NCBI RefSeq assembly: GCF_900215375.1
Contig: NZ_OBEF01000011.1
Location: 62,001-126,000 of the forward strand
Length of the DNA stretch: 64,000 nucleotides
Reading direction: 5' to 3'
Source of the DNA: Enterobacter sp. CC120223-11
GTDB lineage: Bacteria; Pseudomonadota; Gammaproteobacteria; Enterobacterales; Enterobacteriaceae
Of this stretch, positions 1-11,662 are shown piece after piece. The notes under the pieces were generated by a model. The model ran no database searches. It saw nothing but the letters and a program-made list of their open reading frames with translations, and was not told the origin of the DNA. Position numbers and translations under genes: made by a program. Within the stretch, counting starts at the first letter, position 1; every line of letters starts with the position of its first letter.

Positions 1-771
1 ATGAAGGGCGAACTCTCCCGTGAACAGCAGCGTCTGGTGGTGCTGAGCATGTTTGGCCTGTGGGTGCTGATGGGGATTGGCTTCATCGCTTCTATCCTGC
101 ACCTGGGCTCACCGCTGCGGGCGTTTAACTCGCTGAACCGCATTGGTGAATCTTCGTTGAGTAACGAAATTGCCAGCGGCTCCGTGTTCTTTGCGGTCGG
201 CGGTATTGGCTGGCTGCTGGCGGTGCTCAATAAGCTGCCTCAGGCGCTGCGCAGCCTGTGGCTGGTCCTGACGATGGTGCTGGGCGTGATTTTTGTCTGG
301 ATGATGGTGCGCGTCTATAACACCATCGACACCGTCCCGACCTGGTACAGCATCTGGACGCCGATGAGCTTCTTCCTGACGATGTTTATCGGCGGGCCGC
401 TGCTCGGTTTCCTGCTGCTTCGCGTGGCGGGCGTCGACGGCTGGGCAATGCGTTTATTGCCTGCTGTGTCGCTGCTGGCGCTGGTGGTCAGTTCGGTCGT
501 GGTGATGATGCAGGGCAGTGAGCTGGCAACGATCCACAGCTCAATCCAGCAGGCTTCTGCGCTGGTTCCGGCCTACGGTTCGCTGATGGCCTGGCGTCTG
601 GTTGCACTGGCCTTGGCGCTGGTGTGCTGGATTGCACCACAGCTGAAAGGGCACCAGCCCGCCGTTCCTCTGCTGAGCCTGGCCTTCGTGCTGATTGTGG
701 TGGGTGAGCTGATTGGTCGCGGCGTGTTCTACGGCCTGCATATGACCGTCGGTATGGCGATCGCCAGCTAA
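1..771 (+). CDS. dmsC: DMSO reductase membrane anchor subunit DmsC (5' end outside window)
   Basis: DmsC anchors the DmsAB dimethyl sulfoxide reductase in the inner membrane and passes electrons from menaquinol to it during anaerobic respiration. The reading frame is open from the first base and ends at a TAA. The first Met codon matches about residue 32 of the 287-residue E. coli protein, so roughly the first 31 codons, with the first membrane segment, lie upstream of the window. The visible 256 residues contain about seven hydrophobic segments and conserved stretches such as MFGLWVLMGIGFIAS and HLGSP. dmsA and dmsB should lie just upstream. In E. coli ycaC follows dmsC; here ycaD follows directly. 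Confidence 0.95.
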   Translation: MKGELSREQQRLVVLSMFGLWVLMGIGFIASILHLGSPLRAFNSLNRIGESSLSNEIASGSVFFAVGGIGWLLAVLNKLPQALRSLWLVLTMVLGVIFVWMMVRVYNTIDTVPTWYSIWTPMSFFLTMFIGGPLLGFLLLRVAGVDGWAMRLLPAVSLLALVVSSVVVMMQGSELATIHSSIQQASALVPAYGSLMAWRLVALALALVCWIAPQLKGHQPAVPLLSLAFVLIVVGELIGRGVFYGLHMTVGMAIAS

Positions 772-779
772 GCCGCGTA

Positions 780-808
780 TTGCACCGGACTGCAAGGGTC
801 CGGTGCAA
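780..808 (+). terminator. Hairpin after dmsC, possible terminator
   Basis: A perfect 11-bp inverted repeat (780-790 with 798-808) with a 7-base loop begins 8 bases after the dmsC stop. It is followed by an A-rich rather than T-rich stretch, so it may stabilise the dms mRNA 3' end or act only as a weak terminator. Confidence 0.5.
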
Positions 809-1045
809 CAAAAAATGCGGGCCTTCCATGAAATATTTCAACTGACAGCAATCGCACATTTCCCTGATTATTTAATAAAAACAATGGAATAATTTAAAAA
901 TAAATTCCGTTGTCGCTTCGCTGGATAAAAAACTTCAATTGTTCCCCTGAAAACCGCGCCAGCTCTGGGCTGGAGGGAATTGACTTTATTCGTGGCGGTG
1001 GCATGATGCGCACGAATTTTGAACTTCCTCACGGTTTTTTAATCC

Positions 1046-2194
1046 ATGTCCACCTATTCCCGCCCGGTGCTGCTTCTGCTCTGTGGCTTACTTTTGCTGA
1101 CGCTGGCGATCGCAGTGCTGAACACGCTCGTCCCGCTTTGGCTCGCCCATGAACATTTACCGACCTGGCAGGTGGGTATGGTCAGCTCATCCTATTTCAC
1201 CGGCAATCTGGTGGGGACGCTGCTCTGCGGGCGATTGATTAAGCGCTTTGGCTTCAATCGTAGCTACTATTTGGCGTCGCTGATTTTTGCCGTGGGCTGT
1301 GTCGGATTAGGGCTGAACGTGGGCTTCTGGAGCTGGCTGAGCTGGCGCTTTATTGCGGGCGTGGGCTGCGCGATGATTTGGGTCGTGGTGGAAAGCGCGC
1401 TGATGTGCAGCGGCACCTCCCACAATCGTGGCCGCCTGCTCGCCGCCTATATGATGGTGTATTACGTAGGAAGCGTTCTGGGTCAGCTGATGGTCAGTCA
1501 GCTTCCAACCGATTTGATGAGCGTCCTGCCGTGGGTAACAGGGATGGTGCTGGCCGCCATTCTGCCGCTGCTGTTCGCCCGCATCGTTAATCAGTCGCAG
1601 GAAGAGCACGCGCCGACGCAGGTCTGGCCAATGCTGAAGCTGCGTCAGGCTCGTCTGGGCGTGAACGGCTGCATTATTTCCGGTATCGTGCTTGGCTCAC
1701 TGTATGGCCTGATGCCGCTGTTTCTCAATCATCAGGGCGTGAGCGACGCCGGGATTGGCTTCTGGATGGCGGTCATGGTCAGCGCCGGAATTATCGGGCA
1801 GTGGCCGATTGGTCGTCTTGCCGATCGCTATGGTCGCCTGTTGGTCCTTCGTGTTCAGGTCTTCGTGGTGATTCTGGGCTGTCTGGCGATGCTCAGCGGT
1901 GCGGCAATGGCGCCAACGCTGTTTATCCTTGGCGCGGCGGGCTTTACGCTTTATCCAGTGGCGATGGCGTGGGCATGCGAAAAAGTGCAGCATCATCAGC
2001 TGGTTGCGATGAACCAGGCGCTGCTGCTGAGCTACACCATCGGCAGCCTGCTGGGCCCAACGTTTACCTCGATGCTGATGCAGAACTACTCGGACAACCT
2101 GCTGTTCGTGATGATTGCCAGCGTTTCGTTCATCTATCTGCTCATGCTGCTGCGCAAAGCCGGGCACCACCCGACGCCGGTGGCGCACGCCTGA
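1046..2194 (+). CDS. ycaD: MFS transporter YcaD
   Basis: This is a 382-residue inner-membrane protein of the major facilitator superfamily, the same length as E. coli YcaD and very similar along its whole length. About twelve hydrophobic segments are visible. The loop between segments 2 and 3 carries the MFS motif CGRLIKRFG (residues 61-69), and its echo GRLADRYGR follows in the second half (about 256-264). The substrate of YcaD is not known. It stands alone: 274 bases separate it from dmsC and a strong terminator follows its stop. The upstream gap is AT-rich, but no convincing sigma-70 promoter could be picked by eye. Confidence 0.93.
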   Translation: MSTYSRPVLLLLCGLLLLTLAIAVLNTLVPLWLAHEHLPTWQVGMVSSSYFTGNLVGTLLCGRLIKRFGFNRSYYLASLIFAVGCVGLGLNVGFWSWLSWRFIAGVGCAMIWVVVESALMCSGTSHNRGRLLAAYMMVYYVGSVLGQLMVSQLPTDLMSVLPWVTGMVLAAILPLLFARIVNQSQEEHAPTQVWPMLKLRQARLGVNGCIISGIVLGSLYGLMPLFLNHQGVSDAGIGFWMAVMVSAGIIGQWPIGRLADRYGRLLVLRVQVFVVILGCLAMLSGAAMAPTLFILGAAGFTLYPVAMAWACEKVQHHQLVAMNQALLLSYTIGSLLGPTFTSMLMQNYSDNLLFVMIASVSFIYLLMLLRKAGHHPTPVAHA

Positions 2195-2198
2195 TTCG

Positions 2199-2230
2199 AA
2201 AAGCCTGTCGACCGACAGGCTTTTTTCTTT
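2199..2230 (+). terminator. Rho-independent terminator of ycaD
   Basis: The GC-rich inverted repeat gcctgtcg/cgacaggc has a 2-base spacer, is flanked by A and T runs and is followed by TTTTTTCTTT. Confidence 0.9.
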
Positions 2231-2278
2231 CTGTACTCTCCGATAAGGTATCTGCTTTCCTGCAATGAAGGATGGCTG

Positions 2279-3151
2279 ATGGAACTGCTACGTTTTACGT
2301 TTGCCCAGATTGAAGCCTTTGCCTGCGTGTGCGAGACAGGGACGCTCACCCAGGCCGCTAAGAAGCTGAAAAAAGACAGAACCACGGTGAGCGAACTGCT
2401 CGATTACCTGGAGGTCGATCTCGGTTACAGGCTGTTTGACCGCTCGACGCGTCCGCTGACCCTGACGCCACAGGGGCAGCTGCTTTATCGCCAGGCGCGG
2501 CTGTTTTTACATGAGGCTGAAGCCTTCTCCCGCATAGCCAGACAAATTCCCGACAGTATCGAAACGCACCTCACGCTGTGTTATGACCTGTTCACGCCCC
2601 GCGCATTGCTGCTCCGGCTGGCAGAGCAGCTACAGGCGCAGCATATTCAGTTGGACATGATTGCCTGTGAACGCGTGCAGGCTGAGCAGTGGCTGGACGA
2701 AGGCAGCGTCGATGTGGCGCTGTTTCAGGCGATGAACCGTTCCGTTAACGATCATCTGCACTGGCGAGCCGTGGGCAGCGTTTCACTCGCCGTTTATGCC
2801 CGAAAAGGCTACTTCGCGAAGCAACCTGCGTCACTGCTGCATCTGGCTTCCCGGCCTCAGCTGATGCCGTTTCGCGACTTACCGCCGTCGCTTGCCGGGC
2901 GGCTGCGGATTGCCGACAGCTTAATTCACGTTAATGAAATTTCACTGCTGGAAGGTTTGTTGCAGGCCGGTGCAGGCTGGGCATTTCTGCCGGACCATTT
3001 CACCGCCGACCGGCTGGAGGGCGTGATGCGTGTCAATACGGAAATGGGCGATAACGGGCTGACGCATCCGCTAGTGGCGCTGTGGAAACCGGGCGTTGTG
3101 AACGGACCCCTGTTGGCTCAGGTCCTTGCCGCGCTGGAAGAAGAGATATAA
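2279..3151 (+). CDS. LysR-family transcriptional regulator, target unknown
   Basis: The 290-residue protein has a LysR-type N-terminal winged helix-turn-helix (about residues 8-66, including GTLTQAAKKLKKDRTTVSEL and the wing sequence LFDRSTRPLTLTPQG). A periplasmic-binding-protein-like effector domain follows (about 90-290). The ATG is preceded by AAGGA with a 6-base spacer. It sits between ycaD and pflA, where E. coli has ycaM, ycaN and ycaK. I could not show that it is the ycaN orthologue, so no symbol is given. It is convergent with pflA, and no operon partner or divergent target gene is adjacent. The effector domain is of the usual size, and nothing in it reveals a ligand. Confidence 0.85.
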   Translation: MELLRFTFAQIEAFACVCETGTLTQAAKKLKKDRTTVSELLDYLEVDLGYRLFDRSTRPLTLTPQGQLLYRQARLFLHEAEAFSRIARQIPDSIETHLTLCYDLFTPRALLLRLAEQLQAQHIQLDMIACERVQAEQWLDEGSVDVALFQAMNRSVNDHLHWRAVGSVSLAVYARKGYFAKQPASLLHLASRPQLMPFRDLPPSLAGRLRIADSLIHVNEISLLEGLLQAGAGWAFLPDHFTADRLEGVMRVNTEMGDNGLTHPLVALWKPGVVNGPLLAQVLAALEEEI

Positions 3152-3153
3152 AA

Positions 3154-3173
3154 ACAGCCTCCGAAGAGGCTGT
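3154..3173. terminator. Bidirectional terminator between the LysR gene and pflA
   Basis: The stem acagcctc/gaggctgt has a cgaa loop. On the minus strand it is followed by TTTTTAT, so it best serves pflA. It lies between two convergent genes only 27 bases apart. Confidence 0.8.
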
Positions 3174-3178
3174 GTGAA

Positions 3179-3919
3179 TCAGTACATCACTTTGTGACCG
3201 TATTGCTCAAGGATGCCCTTGACGCGGTCCATCGTCTCTTTCTTCGGCGGATGCACGCCGTCCAGCTTGTACTCTTCGCCCATCGCCACCCATTTGTGTT
3301 TGCCGAGTTCATGGTAGGGCAGCAGCTCAATTTTTTCGACGTTGCCCATATCGCGGGTAAATTCGCCGAGACGGTGGGCAGAATCGTCATCGTCGGACCA
3401 GCCAGGCACAACGACATAGCGGATCCAGACGTTAATATTCTTGTTCGCCAGATAGCGGCAAAACTCCAGGGTGCGATGGTTGGAGACGCCCACCAGGTTC
3501 TGGTGAATATCGTCGTTCATCTGCTTGAGATCGAGCATCACCAGGTCGGTCACCTCCAGTAGTTCATCAATTACCGGGTCGTAGCGACGGACAAAGCCGT
3601 TGGTGTCGAGGCAGGTGTGGATGCCTTCTTTGCGGCAGGCGCGGAACCAGTCACGCACAAATTCAGCCTGCAAGATGGCTTCGCCGCCGGAAGCCGTGAC
3701 GCCGCCGCCGGACGCATTCATAAAGTGGCGATAGGTCACCACTTCCTTCATAAGTTCTTCAACGGTGATTTCTTTGCCGCCGTGGGTGTCCCAGGTGTCG
3801 CGGTTGTGGCAGTACAGGCAGCGCATCAGGCAGCCCTGGAAGAAAGTGATAAAGCGGATCCCCGGGCCATCGACGGTGCCACAGGATTCGAAGGAGTGAA
3901 TGCGACCAATTGCTGACAT
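3179..3919 (-). CDS. pflA: Pyruvate formate-lyase-activating enzyme PflA
   Basis: PflA is the radical-SAM enzyme that makes the glycyl radical on PflB under anaerobic conditions, using S-adenosylmethionine and a [4Fe-4S] cluster. The cluster motif CxxxCxxC is present as Cys30, Cys34 and Cys37 in [11 protein letters not shown]. The frame extends 18 codons further upstream, but the ATG giving [11 protein letters not shown] produces 246 residues, exactly the E. coli length, so that start is chosen. It lies downstream of pflB on the same strand, with a terminator-like hairpin between them, which fits read-through or separate expression at a lower level than pflB. Confidence 0.97.
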   Translation of the reverse strand: MSAIGRIHSFESCGTVDGPGIRFITFFQGCLMRCLYCHNRDTWDTHGGKEITVEELMKEVVTYRHFMNASGGGVTASGGEAILQAEFVRDWFRACRKEGIHTCLDTNGFVRRYDPVIDELLEVTDLVMLDLKQMNDDIHQNLVGVSNHRTLEFCRYLANKNINVWIRYVVVPGWSDDDDSAHRLGEFTRDMGNVEKIELLPYHELGKHKWVAMGEEYKLDGVHPPKKETMDRVKGILEQYGHKVMY

Positions 3920-4073
3920 TGCGGTGTTTTCTCCAGATACGGCCCATCCGGGGCCAGTGTATGCACAGCTCAAAACCGGCTGTGTTAAGTCTGTTTTGGC
4001 AGAGACCCATACCTTTTCAAAGTATAGATGGCTGGCAAAGCAGGCTGGAGCAGGAGCAGGAGAGTAATTGTTA

Positions 4074-4099
4074 AAAAGGCCCCACGGGTGTGGAGCCTT
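4074..4099 (-). terminator. Terminator after pflB
   Basis: Read on the minus strand, a 10-bp stem with one G-U pair (4076-4085 with 4090-4099) is followed by TTTTTAA. It lies 41 bases past the pflB stop and probably limits transcription into pflA. Confidence 0.8.
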
Positions 4100-4140
4100 T
4101 ATTGTACGCCGATTACTGCGTAATTTCAGTCAAAACCCAA

Positions 4141-6423
<2,283 letters not shown>

Positions 6424-6474
6424 GTAACACCTACCTTCTTATGTGGATTTTTTATTTACTGCCTGAAACAACCG

Positions 6475-7332
6475 TTAGTGCTGGTCGTTGCCACGCAGGT
6501 AAATGACCCAGTACGTCAACCCGACTAACAGACCACCGCCGATAATGTTGCCGATTGTCACCGGAATCAGGTTATCAGTGATGAAGTTCATGACAGTCAA
6601 GTGTGAGAAATGGTCCGGAGTGGAACCGACAGCGGTCCAGAATTCCGGGCTGGCGAAGTTCTTAACGACGATCCCCATCGGGATCATAAACATGTTTGCG
6701 ATGCTGTGCTCAAAGCCGCTGGCGACGAACATCGCAACCGGCAGCACCATGATCATCGCTTTGTCCATCAGGCTGCGGCCGGAGTAGCTCATCCATACGG
6801 CCAGACACACCATCAGGTTTGCCAGAATACCGAGGCAGACGGCCTCAATAAAAGTATGATGCATTTTGTGGTCGGCAGTTTGCAGGACGTTCAGGCCCCA
6901 TCCACCGTTGGCGGTCATATATTCGCCAGAGAGCCACATCAGCAAAACAAAGAGCAGACAACCAATCAGGTTACCAACATAGACGTTGAACCAGTTCTTC
7001 GCCAGCTGCCCCCAGGTGATTTTACCGCTCGCTTTCGCGACAACGATCAGCACCGTAGAGGTGAAGAGATCGGCCCCGCAGATCACGCACAGGATAAGAC
7101 CCAGTGAGAAGCAGATACCACCAATCAGCTTGGCAACGCCAAACGGCATACCTGCTGTGCCTGTTGTGGCGGTGATATAGAAGACGAAGGCAATAGAGAT
7201 GAAGACACCCGCAGTAATCGCCAGGAAAAAGGTTTTGAGCGGTTGTTTCGTTGCTTTATAGACACCCGCTTCCTCGGCCACTTTGGCCATCTCAGCTGGG
7301 AGTAAAAGATCAAAAGGGTTGTCAGCTTTCAC
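6475..7332 (-). CDS. focA: Formate channel FocA
   Basis: FocA is the pentameric inner-membrane channel that exports, and can re-import, the formate made by PflB. It belongs to the formate/nitrite transporter family and shows six membrane-spanning stretches. The start chosen is a GTG encoding VKADNPFDLLLP, preceded by a GAGAGAG ribosome-binding stretch. It gives 285 residues, as in E. coli, where the start is also GTG. The open frame continues upstream only because no stop intervenes; that extension falls in promoter DNA. Expression should rise without oxygen through the FNR site about 60 bases upstream. Confidence 0.96.
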   Translation of the reverse strand: MKADNPFDLLLPAEMAKVAEEAGVYKATKQPLKTFFLAITAGVFISIAFVFYITATTGTAGMPFGVAKLIGGICFSLGLILCVICGADLFTSTVLIVVAKASGKITWGQLAKNWFNVYVGNLIGCLLFVLLMWLSGEYMTANGGWGLNVLQTADHKMHHTFIEAVCLGILANLMVCLAVWMSYSGRSLMDKAMIMVLPVAMFVASGFEHSIANMFMIPMGIVVKNFASPEFWTAVGSTPDHFSHLTVMNFITDNLIPVTIGNIIGGGLLVGLTYWVIYLRGNDQH

Positions 7333-7392
7333 ACTAACTCTCTCTTTATTAAGTCGGCGACGAGATACTAACAAAGCATTATAGAAGAGAAA

Positions 7393-7406
7393 TTGATATA
7401 GATCAT
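7393..7406 (-). promoter_or_regulatory. FNR-binding site upstream of focA
   Basis: TTGAT-ATAG-ATCAT matches the FNR consensus TTGAT-N4-ATCAA at nine of ten defined positions. It lies about 60 bases upstream of the focA start, as in E. coli, where FNR activates the pfl operon anaerobically. Confidence 0.85.
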
Positions 7407-7659
7407 ATCTCGCCTGGCTTATAGGCCCGCAAAGCGCGTGGTTTTTCAGCGAAAGCGGCGTAACTTTTTGATTATCAAAATAAAAATAAATTTTAAAATT
7501 TGCAAATAGAGTTGAATTTTCTTGCCGCACCCCCATTAACGCAGTTAATTAAAATGGAGTAATATGCATTAAAATTAACATCCGTCGTCAACTACCAATA
7601 ATAGTATTTACGCATGGTTAACTTAATTATTACAAATTAGCGATCGGGCCGAAGAAAAT

Positions 7660-7688
7660 AAAAACGGGGCCCACTTTGTGGCCCCGTA
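7660..7688 (-). terminator. Rho-independent terminator after ycaO
   Basis: The stem cggggcc(c)ac/gtggccccg lies about 45 bases past the ycaO stop. On the minus strand it is followed by GTTTTTATTTT. It separates ycaO from the focA control region. Confidence 0.85.
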
Positions 7689-7731
7689 ATATAGCGCAGG
7701 CGAATAATTTCGCCATACCTTATTTAAGGTT

Positions 7732-9498
7732 TTACTGCTGGTCTGCCCAGAAGTTAGCTTTTGCGCGCTGCAGCTTTTCGTAGGCTTTCAACAGCGACTG
7801 GTGTGCCGGGAAGGCGACGAGATCGCTGTCAACAGGCTGCAGGCCGTAGAAGGCTGCTTCCCCGCTGAGTGCGGCGCTTGCCGCTTCCACTGCATCTGCA
7901 CCGTACATGCGCACGAAGGCATTCAGATACTGCAGCGGCTGGCGTTCTTCTTCCTGAGACAGCAGAAGAAGGGTTTGCAGGCAGCGGTAGTAGTTGGCGC
8001 GTTCAGCGCTGAAAATGGACGCATTGAATTCCATGGTCCATTCGGTCCAGATCAGGGCCTGTTCCATATCGCCGCCCGCCAGCGCCAGCATCGCTTTCAG
8101 TTCGCCGATGCGCAGCGTGTACCAGCCGTTGTCTTTGCCGGTCGCCATACCCAGCAGCTCACGCACGCGGGTGAAGTCGTCCAGACCTTCGTCATCCATT
8201 TGCTCAATCAGCGCCAGGTAATCCTCTTTTTCCCATTCGCTGTTTGGCAGAGACAAAATAGTCTCACGCAGATGGCTGCCCATATTGTTATTTGCCAGCC
8301 ACAGATCTTCAGCCGGATAAATATCAGACATGCCAGGCACGATAATACGACAGGCGTAAACGCTCAGATGCTCGTAGTCGGCGATATACACTTCTTTATC
8401 TTCCGCCTGGAAAATAGCCATCAGGGTGGCGAACTCTTCCTCGGTGGTGCCGGAGAAGTTCCAGTCTGCAAACGGGTAGTCCGCATCCTGTTTGAACATA
8501 TCCCAGGAGATCAAACCGCTGGAGTCGATGAAGTGGGTTTCGAGGTTGGCGTGCTCGGCCACTTCTTCGTCGTCGAAGGTTGGTGGGGTGAACACGTCGA
8601 GATCTTTCAGGCCGCGGCCCTGGAGCAGCTCGGTCACGGTACGTTCCAGCGCCACGCCAAAATCAGGGTGCGCGCCGAAGGAAGCAAAACAGGTGCCGTT
8701 GGCCGGGTTGAACAGGACCACGCAAATCACCGGGTATTTACCGCCCAGGGAACCGTCGTAAGCGAAGATAGGGAAGCCTTCTGCTTCGAGTTTGGCAATG
8801 GATTCCACTACGCCCGGGTAGCGCGCCAGCACGTCGGCAGGAATTTCCGGCAGGCTGATGCTTTCGGCAATGATGCGGTTTTTGATGTGGCGTTCGAACA
8901 CTTCAGACAGGCCCTGAACGCGCGCTTCGTTTGCCGTGTTGCCCGCAGACATACCGTTGGAGACATACAGGTTACCGACGATGTTCATCGGAATATAAAC
9001 GGTTTCCCCATCGGACTGACGGGTAAACGGCAAGCCGCAGACGCCACGATCGTCATTCCCCGACTGCAGATCGACCAGGCCGCTGGCGGTGAGCTGATCG
9101 TCAGGATCGTAGAAGGCACGCAGGCGAGCATCCAGCAGGCCTTCTGGCACATCATCATCTTCTGGCAGTGGGAACCACTTCTCATTCGGGTAATGCACGA
9201 ACGGGCCGTTGGCGATGGTTTCGCCGAGCCAGAAGTCAGCGAAGAAATAGTTGGTGGACAGACGCTCAAAGTATTCGCCGAGCGCAGAGGCCAGGGCCGC
9301 TTTTTTTGTCGCGCCTTTACCGTTGGTAAAGCACAGCGCGCACTCTTTGTCGCGGATGTGCACGGACCAGACGTTTGGCACCGGGTTCAGCCAGGAGGCT
9401 TCTTCAATGTTGAATCCGAGATCCGTCAGTTTTTGCTGGAAGCGGGCGATGGAGTCTTCCAGTGCGGCGTCTTTGCCGGGAATAAAGGTTTGAGTCAT
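7732..9498 (-). CDS. ycaO: YcaO, ribosomal protein S12 methylthiotransferase accessory factor
   Basis: YcaO is the founding member of the ATP-dependent YcaO family. In E. coli it assists RimO in beta-methylthiolation of an aspartate of ribosomal protein S12. The protein has 588 residues against 586 in E. coli. The start at MTQTFIPGKDA is preferred to an upstream Met because it matches the family. The N-terminal YcaO domain carries the ATP-site stretch NGKGATKKAALASALGEYFE (about 60-80). The C-terminal part (about 430-588) is helical and TPR-like. Neighbours focA and pfl are not functionally linked to this role, but the order is conserved in enterobacteria. Confidence 0.95.
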   Translation of the reverse strand: MTQTFIPGKDAALEDSIARFQQKLTDLGFNIEEASWLNPVPNVWSVHIRDKECALCFTNGKGATKKAALASALGEYFERLSTNYFFADFWLGETIANGPFVHYPNEKWFPLPEDDDVPEGLLDARLRAFYDPDDQLTASGLVDLQSGNDDRGVCGLPFTRQSDGETVYIPMNIVGNLYVSNGMSAGNTANEARVQGLSEVFERHIKNRIIAESISLPEIPADVLARYPGVVESIAKLEAEGFPIFAYDGSLGGKYPVICVVLFNPANGTCFASFGAHPDFGVALERTVTELLQGRGLKDLDVFTPPTFDDEEVAEHANLETHFIDSSGLISWDMFKQDADYPFADWNFSGTTEEEFATLMAIFQAEDKEVYIADYEHLSVYACRIIVPGMSDIYPAEDLWLANNNMGSHLRETILSLPNSEWEKEDYLALIEQMDDEGLDDFTRVRELLGMATGKDNGWYTLRIGELKAMLALAGGDMEQALIWTEWTMEFNASIFSAERANYYRCLQTLLLLSQEEERQPLQYLNAFVRMYGADAVEAASAALSGEAAFYGLQPVDSDLVAFPAHQSLLKAYEKLQRAKANFWADQQ

Positions 9499-9635
9499 GG
9501 CGGTCACTTTTGTCGTACGGAAAGCGCGCAATGATACGGGTTTTGCGTGTCAGGCGCTATCGTCCCGGCGTCGGCGGCGAAAATAAAAGCCTCAGCTACG
9601 CTTAGAGACATTAACCTCCTGTTCAGGCTGAAAAA

Positions 9636-10328
9636 ATGCAAGCATTCGATCTACATCGTATGGCCTTCGACAAGGTCCCGGTAGATTTTCTTGGGGAAGT
9701 GGCGCTGCGCAGCCTCTACACCTTTGTGCTGGTGTTCCTGTTTTTAAAGATAACCGGGCGACGCGGTGTGCGGCAGATGTCGTTGTTTGAAGTGCTTATT
9801 ATCCTGACTTTGGGCTCAGCGGCGGGCGACGTTGCGTTTTACGACGATGTGCCGATGTTGCCCGTGCTGGTGGTGTTTATCACGCTTGGCGTGCTGTACC
9901 GGCTGGTGATGTGGCTGATGTCGCACAGCGAAAAACTGGGAGATTTGCTGGAGGGCAAACCGGTGATTGTCGTCACTGACGGCGAACTGGCCTGGGAAAA
10001 ACTGCGCGCCGAAAATCTGACGGAGTTTGAATTCTTTATGGAGCTGCGCCTGAGCGGCATTGAGCATCTCGGGCAGGTCAAGCGGGCAATCATGGAAACC
10101 AATGGCCAGATCAGCGTCTATTACTTTCCCGATGAAGAAGTGAAGCCTGGTTTGCCGATTTTACCGGGCAAGTGCGTCAAACGCTTTACCGTGCTGCCGG
10201 AAGAAAACCTCTACGCCTGTACAAAATGCAGCGCGATTTTTCATTTACAGGCAGGTGACCGACAATTGTGCGCCCGCTGTGCAAATCCGCAATGGGCGAA
10301 GGCCAGTCGGGCAAAACGGGTGACCTGA
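9636..10328 (+). CDS. ycaP: DUF421 membrane protein YcaP
   Basis: The 230-residue inner-membrane protein of the DUF421 (YetF-like) family has the same length as E. coli YcaP. Hydrophobic segments lie at about residues 20-45, 48-65 and 70-90, and a soluble domain follows with GKPVIVVTDGEL. The C terminus carries two CxxC pairs, CTKC and CARC (about residues 196-216), arranged as a zinc ribbon. No function is established for this protein. It is divergent from ycaO with 137 bases between them and is followed by a 177-base gap before serC. Confidence 0.92.
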   Translation: MQAFDLHRMAFDKVPVDFLGEVALRSLYTFVLVFLFLKITGRRGVRQMSLFEVLIILTLGSAAGDVAFYDDVPMLPVLVVFITLGVLYRLVMWLMSHSEKLGDLLEGKPVIVVTDGELAWEKLRAENLTEFEFFMELRLSGIEHLGQVKRAIMETNGQISVYYFPDEEVKPGLPILPGKCVKRFTVLPEENLYACTKCSAIFHLQAGDRQLCARCANPQWAKASRAKRVT

Positions 10329-10505
10329 CAGCAATTATGTCGGCATTGTGACGTCAAGTCGGCAGATTCTGTTGTGTGATGCTTCCCGCATTTTTTAACG
10401 CGCACTGATTTGCCATTGCGGGCTGTGTCACTGAATGGTAAAACCGATAGCCACAGGAAACACTTATGCCTGCGGGCCGATACTTGTACAGCGTGGTGAG
10501 GGGAA

Positions 10506-11594
10506 ATGACTCAGGTCTTCAATTTTAGTTCTGGTCCGGCAATGCTTCCGGCGGATGTTCTTAAACTGGCGCAACAGGAGCTGTGTAACTGGCAGGGGCT
10601 GGGCACTTCGGTGATGGAAATCAGCCATCGCGGAAAAGAGTTCATCCAGGTGGCTGAAGAAGCGGAAAAAGATTTACGTGACCTGCTCAATATCCCTTCC
10701 AACTATAAAGTGCTGTTTTGCCACGGCGGCGGCCGCGGCCAGTTCGCTGGCGTTCCGCTGAACCTGCTGGGTGATAAAACTGCCGCAGATTACGTGGATG
10801 CAGGATACTGGGCTGCAAGCGCCGTGAAGGAAGCGAAAAAGTACTGCGCTCCTAACGTTATCGACGCAAAAATTACCGTAGATGGGCTGCGTGCCGTCAA
10901 GCCGATGCGCGACTGGCAGCTCTCCGATAACGCTGCCTATCTGCATTACTGCCCGAACGAAACCATCGACGGCATTGCCATTGATGAAACGCCGGACTTT
11001 GGCAAAGACGTTATCGTCGCCGCGGACTTCTCGTCCACGATCCTCTCAGGCCCTATTGACGTCAGCCGCTACGGCGTGATTTATGCCGGCGCACAGAAAA
11101 ACATCGGCCCTGCGGGCCTGACTATCGTCATTGTGCGTGAAGACCTGCTGGGTAAAGCACATCAATCCTGCCCGTCGATTCTCGACTACACCGTGCTGAA
11201 CGACAACGACTCCATGTTCAACACGCCACCGACGTTTGCCTGGTACCTTTCAGGCCTGGTCTTCAAGTGGCTGAAAGAGCAGGGCGGCGTTGCGGCAATG
11301 GATCGCATCAACCAGCAAAAAGCCGATCTGCTGTATGGCGTTATCGACAACAGCGACTTCTACCGTAACGACGTGGCGAAAGCTAACCGTTCACGCATGA
11401 ACGTGCCGTTCCAGCTGGCGGACAGCGCGCTGGATAAGCTCTTCCTCGAAGAGTCCTTCGCGGCCGGTCTGCATGCGCTGAAAGGCCATCGCGTAGTCGG
11501 CGGGATGCGCGCATCCATTTACAACGCCATGCCGCTGGCAGGTGTTGAAGCTCTAACCGACTTTATGAAAGCGTTCGAACGCCGCCACGGTTAA
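10506..11594 (+). CDS. serC: Phosphoserine aminotransferase SerC
   Basis: SerC is the PLP-dependent enzyme that makes 3-phosphoserine for serine synthesis and the matching hydroxythreonine phosphate for pyridoxal phosphate synthesis. It has 362 residues, as in E. coli. The PLP lysine is Lys198 in [10 protein letters not shown]. The ATG follows GTGAGGGGA. It forms the serC-aroA operon with the next gene, an arrangement kept across enterobacteria. A terminator-like attenuator in the 68-base gap probably lowers aroA transcription relative to serC. Confidence 0.98.
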   Translation: MTQVFNFSSGPAMLPADVLKLAQQELCNWQGLGTSVMEISHRGKEFIQVAEEAEKDLRDLLNIPSNYKVLFCHGGGRGQFAGVPLNLLGDKTAADYVDAGYWAASAVKEAKKYCAPNVIDAKITVDGLRAVKPMRDWQLSDNAAYLHYCPNETIDGIAIDETPDFGKDVIVAADFSSTILSGPIDVSRYGVIYAGAQKNIGPAGLTIVIVREDLLGKAHQSCPSILDYTVLNDNDSMFNTPPTFAWYLSGLVFKWLKEQGGVAAMDRINQQKADLLYGVIDNSDFYRNDVAKANRSRMNVPFQLADSALDKLFLEESFAAGLHALKGHRVVGGMRASIYNAMPLAGVEALTDFMKAFERRHG

Positions 11595-11608
11595 TGCCCC
11601 TGTTTCAT

Positions 11609-11636
11609 CCCCATGGCCCGTCCATGGGGTTTTTTA
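11609..11636 (+). terminator. Attenuator-type terminator between serC and aroA
   Basis: The stem ccccatgg/ccatgggg has a 5-base loop and is followed by TTTTTTTA. It lies inside the operon, so it should act as a partial terminator. Confidence 0.85.
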
Positions 11637-11662
11637 TTTTCTGCTTTTGAGAGTTGAGTTAC

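Larger units (their letters stand above)
7333..7731. other. focA-ycaO intergenic region (399 bases)
   Basis: The gene-free stretch holds the focA-pflB control region and the ycaO region terminator, both listed separately. The rest is AT-rich, including a perfect 15-bp palindrome ttttgattatcaaaa at 7466-7480. In E. coli this region carries several pfl promoters with FNR, ArcA and IHF sites. Only the FNR-like site could be recognised confidently here. No additional gene was seen. Confidence 0.7.

Noticed and set aside
910-1152. 80-codon frame upstream of and overlapping ycaD
   Set aside because: The part overlapping ycaD is out of frame with a well-conserved gene, the start has no ribosome-binding site and no family is recognisable.
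7333-7536. Upstream extension of the focA frame to 353 codons
   Set aside because: It crosses the FNR site and promoter DNA. The GTG at 7332 gives the conserved N terminus and length.
7801-9534. 577-codon open frame antisense to ycaO
   Set aside because: It lies wholly opposite a conserved gene and its product has the composition of a back-translated shadow. The ycaO strand matches E. coli over its whole length.
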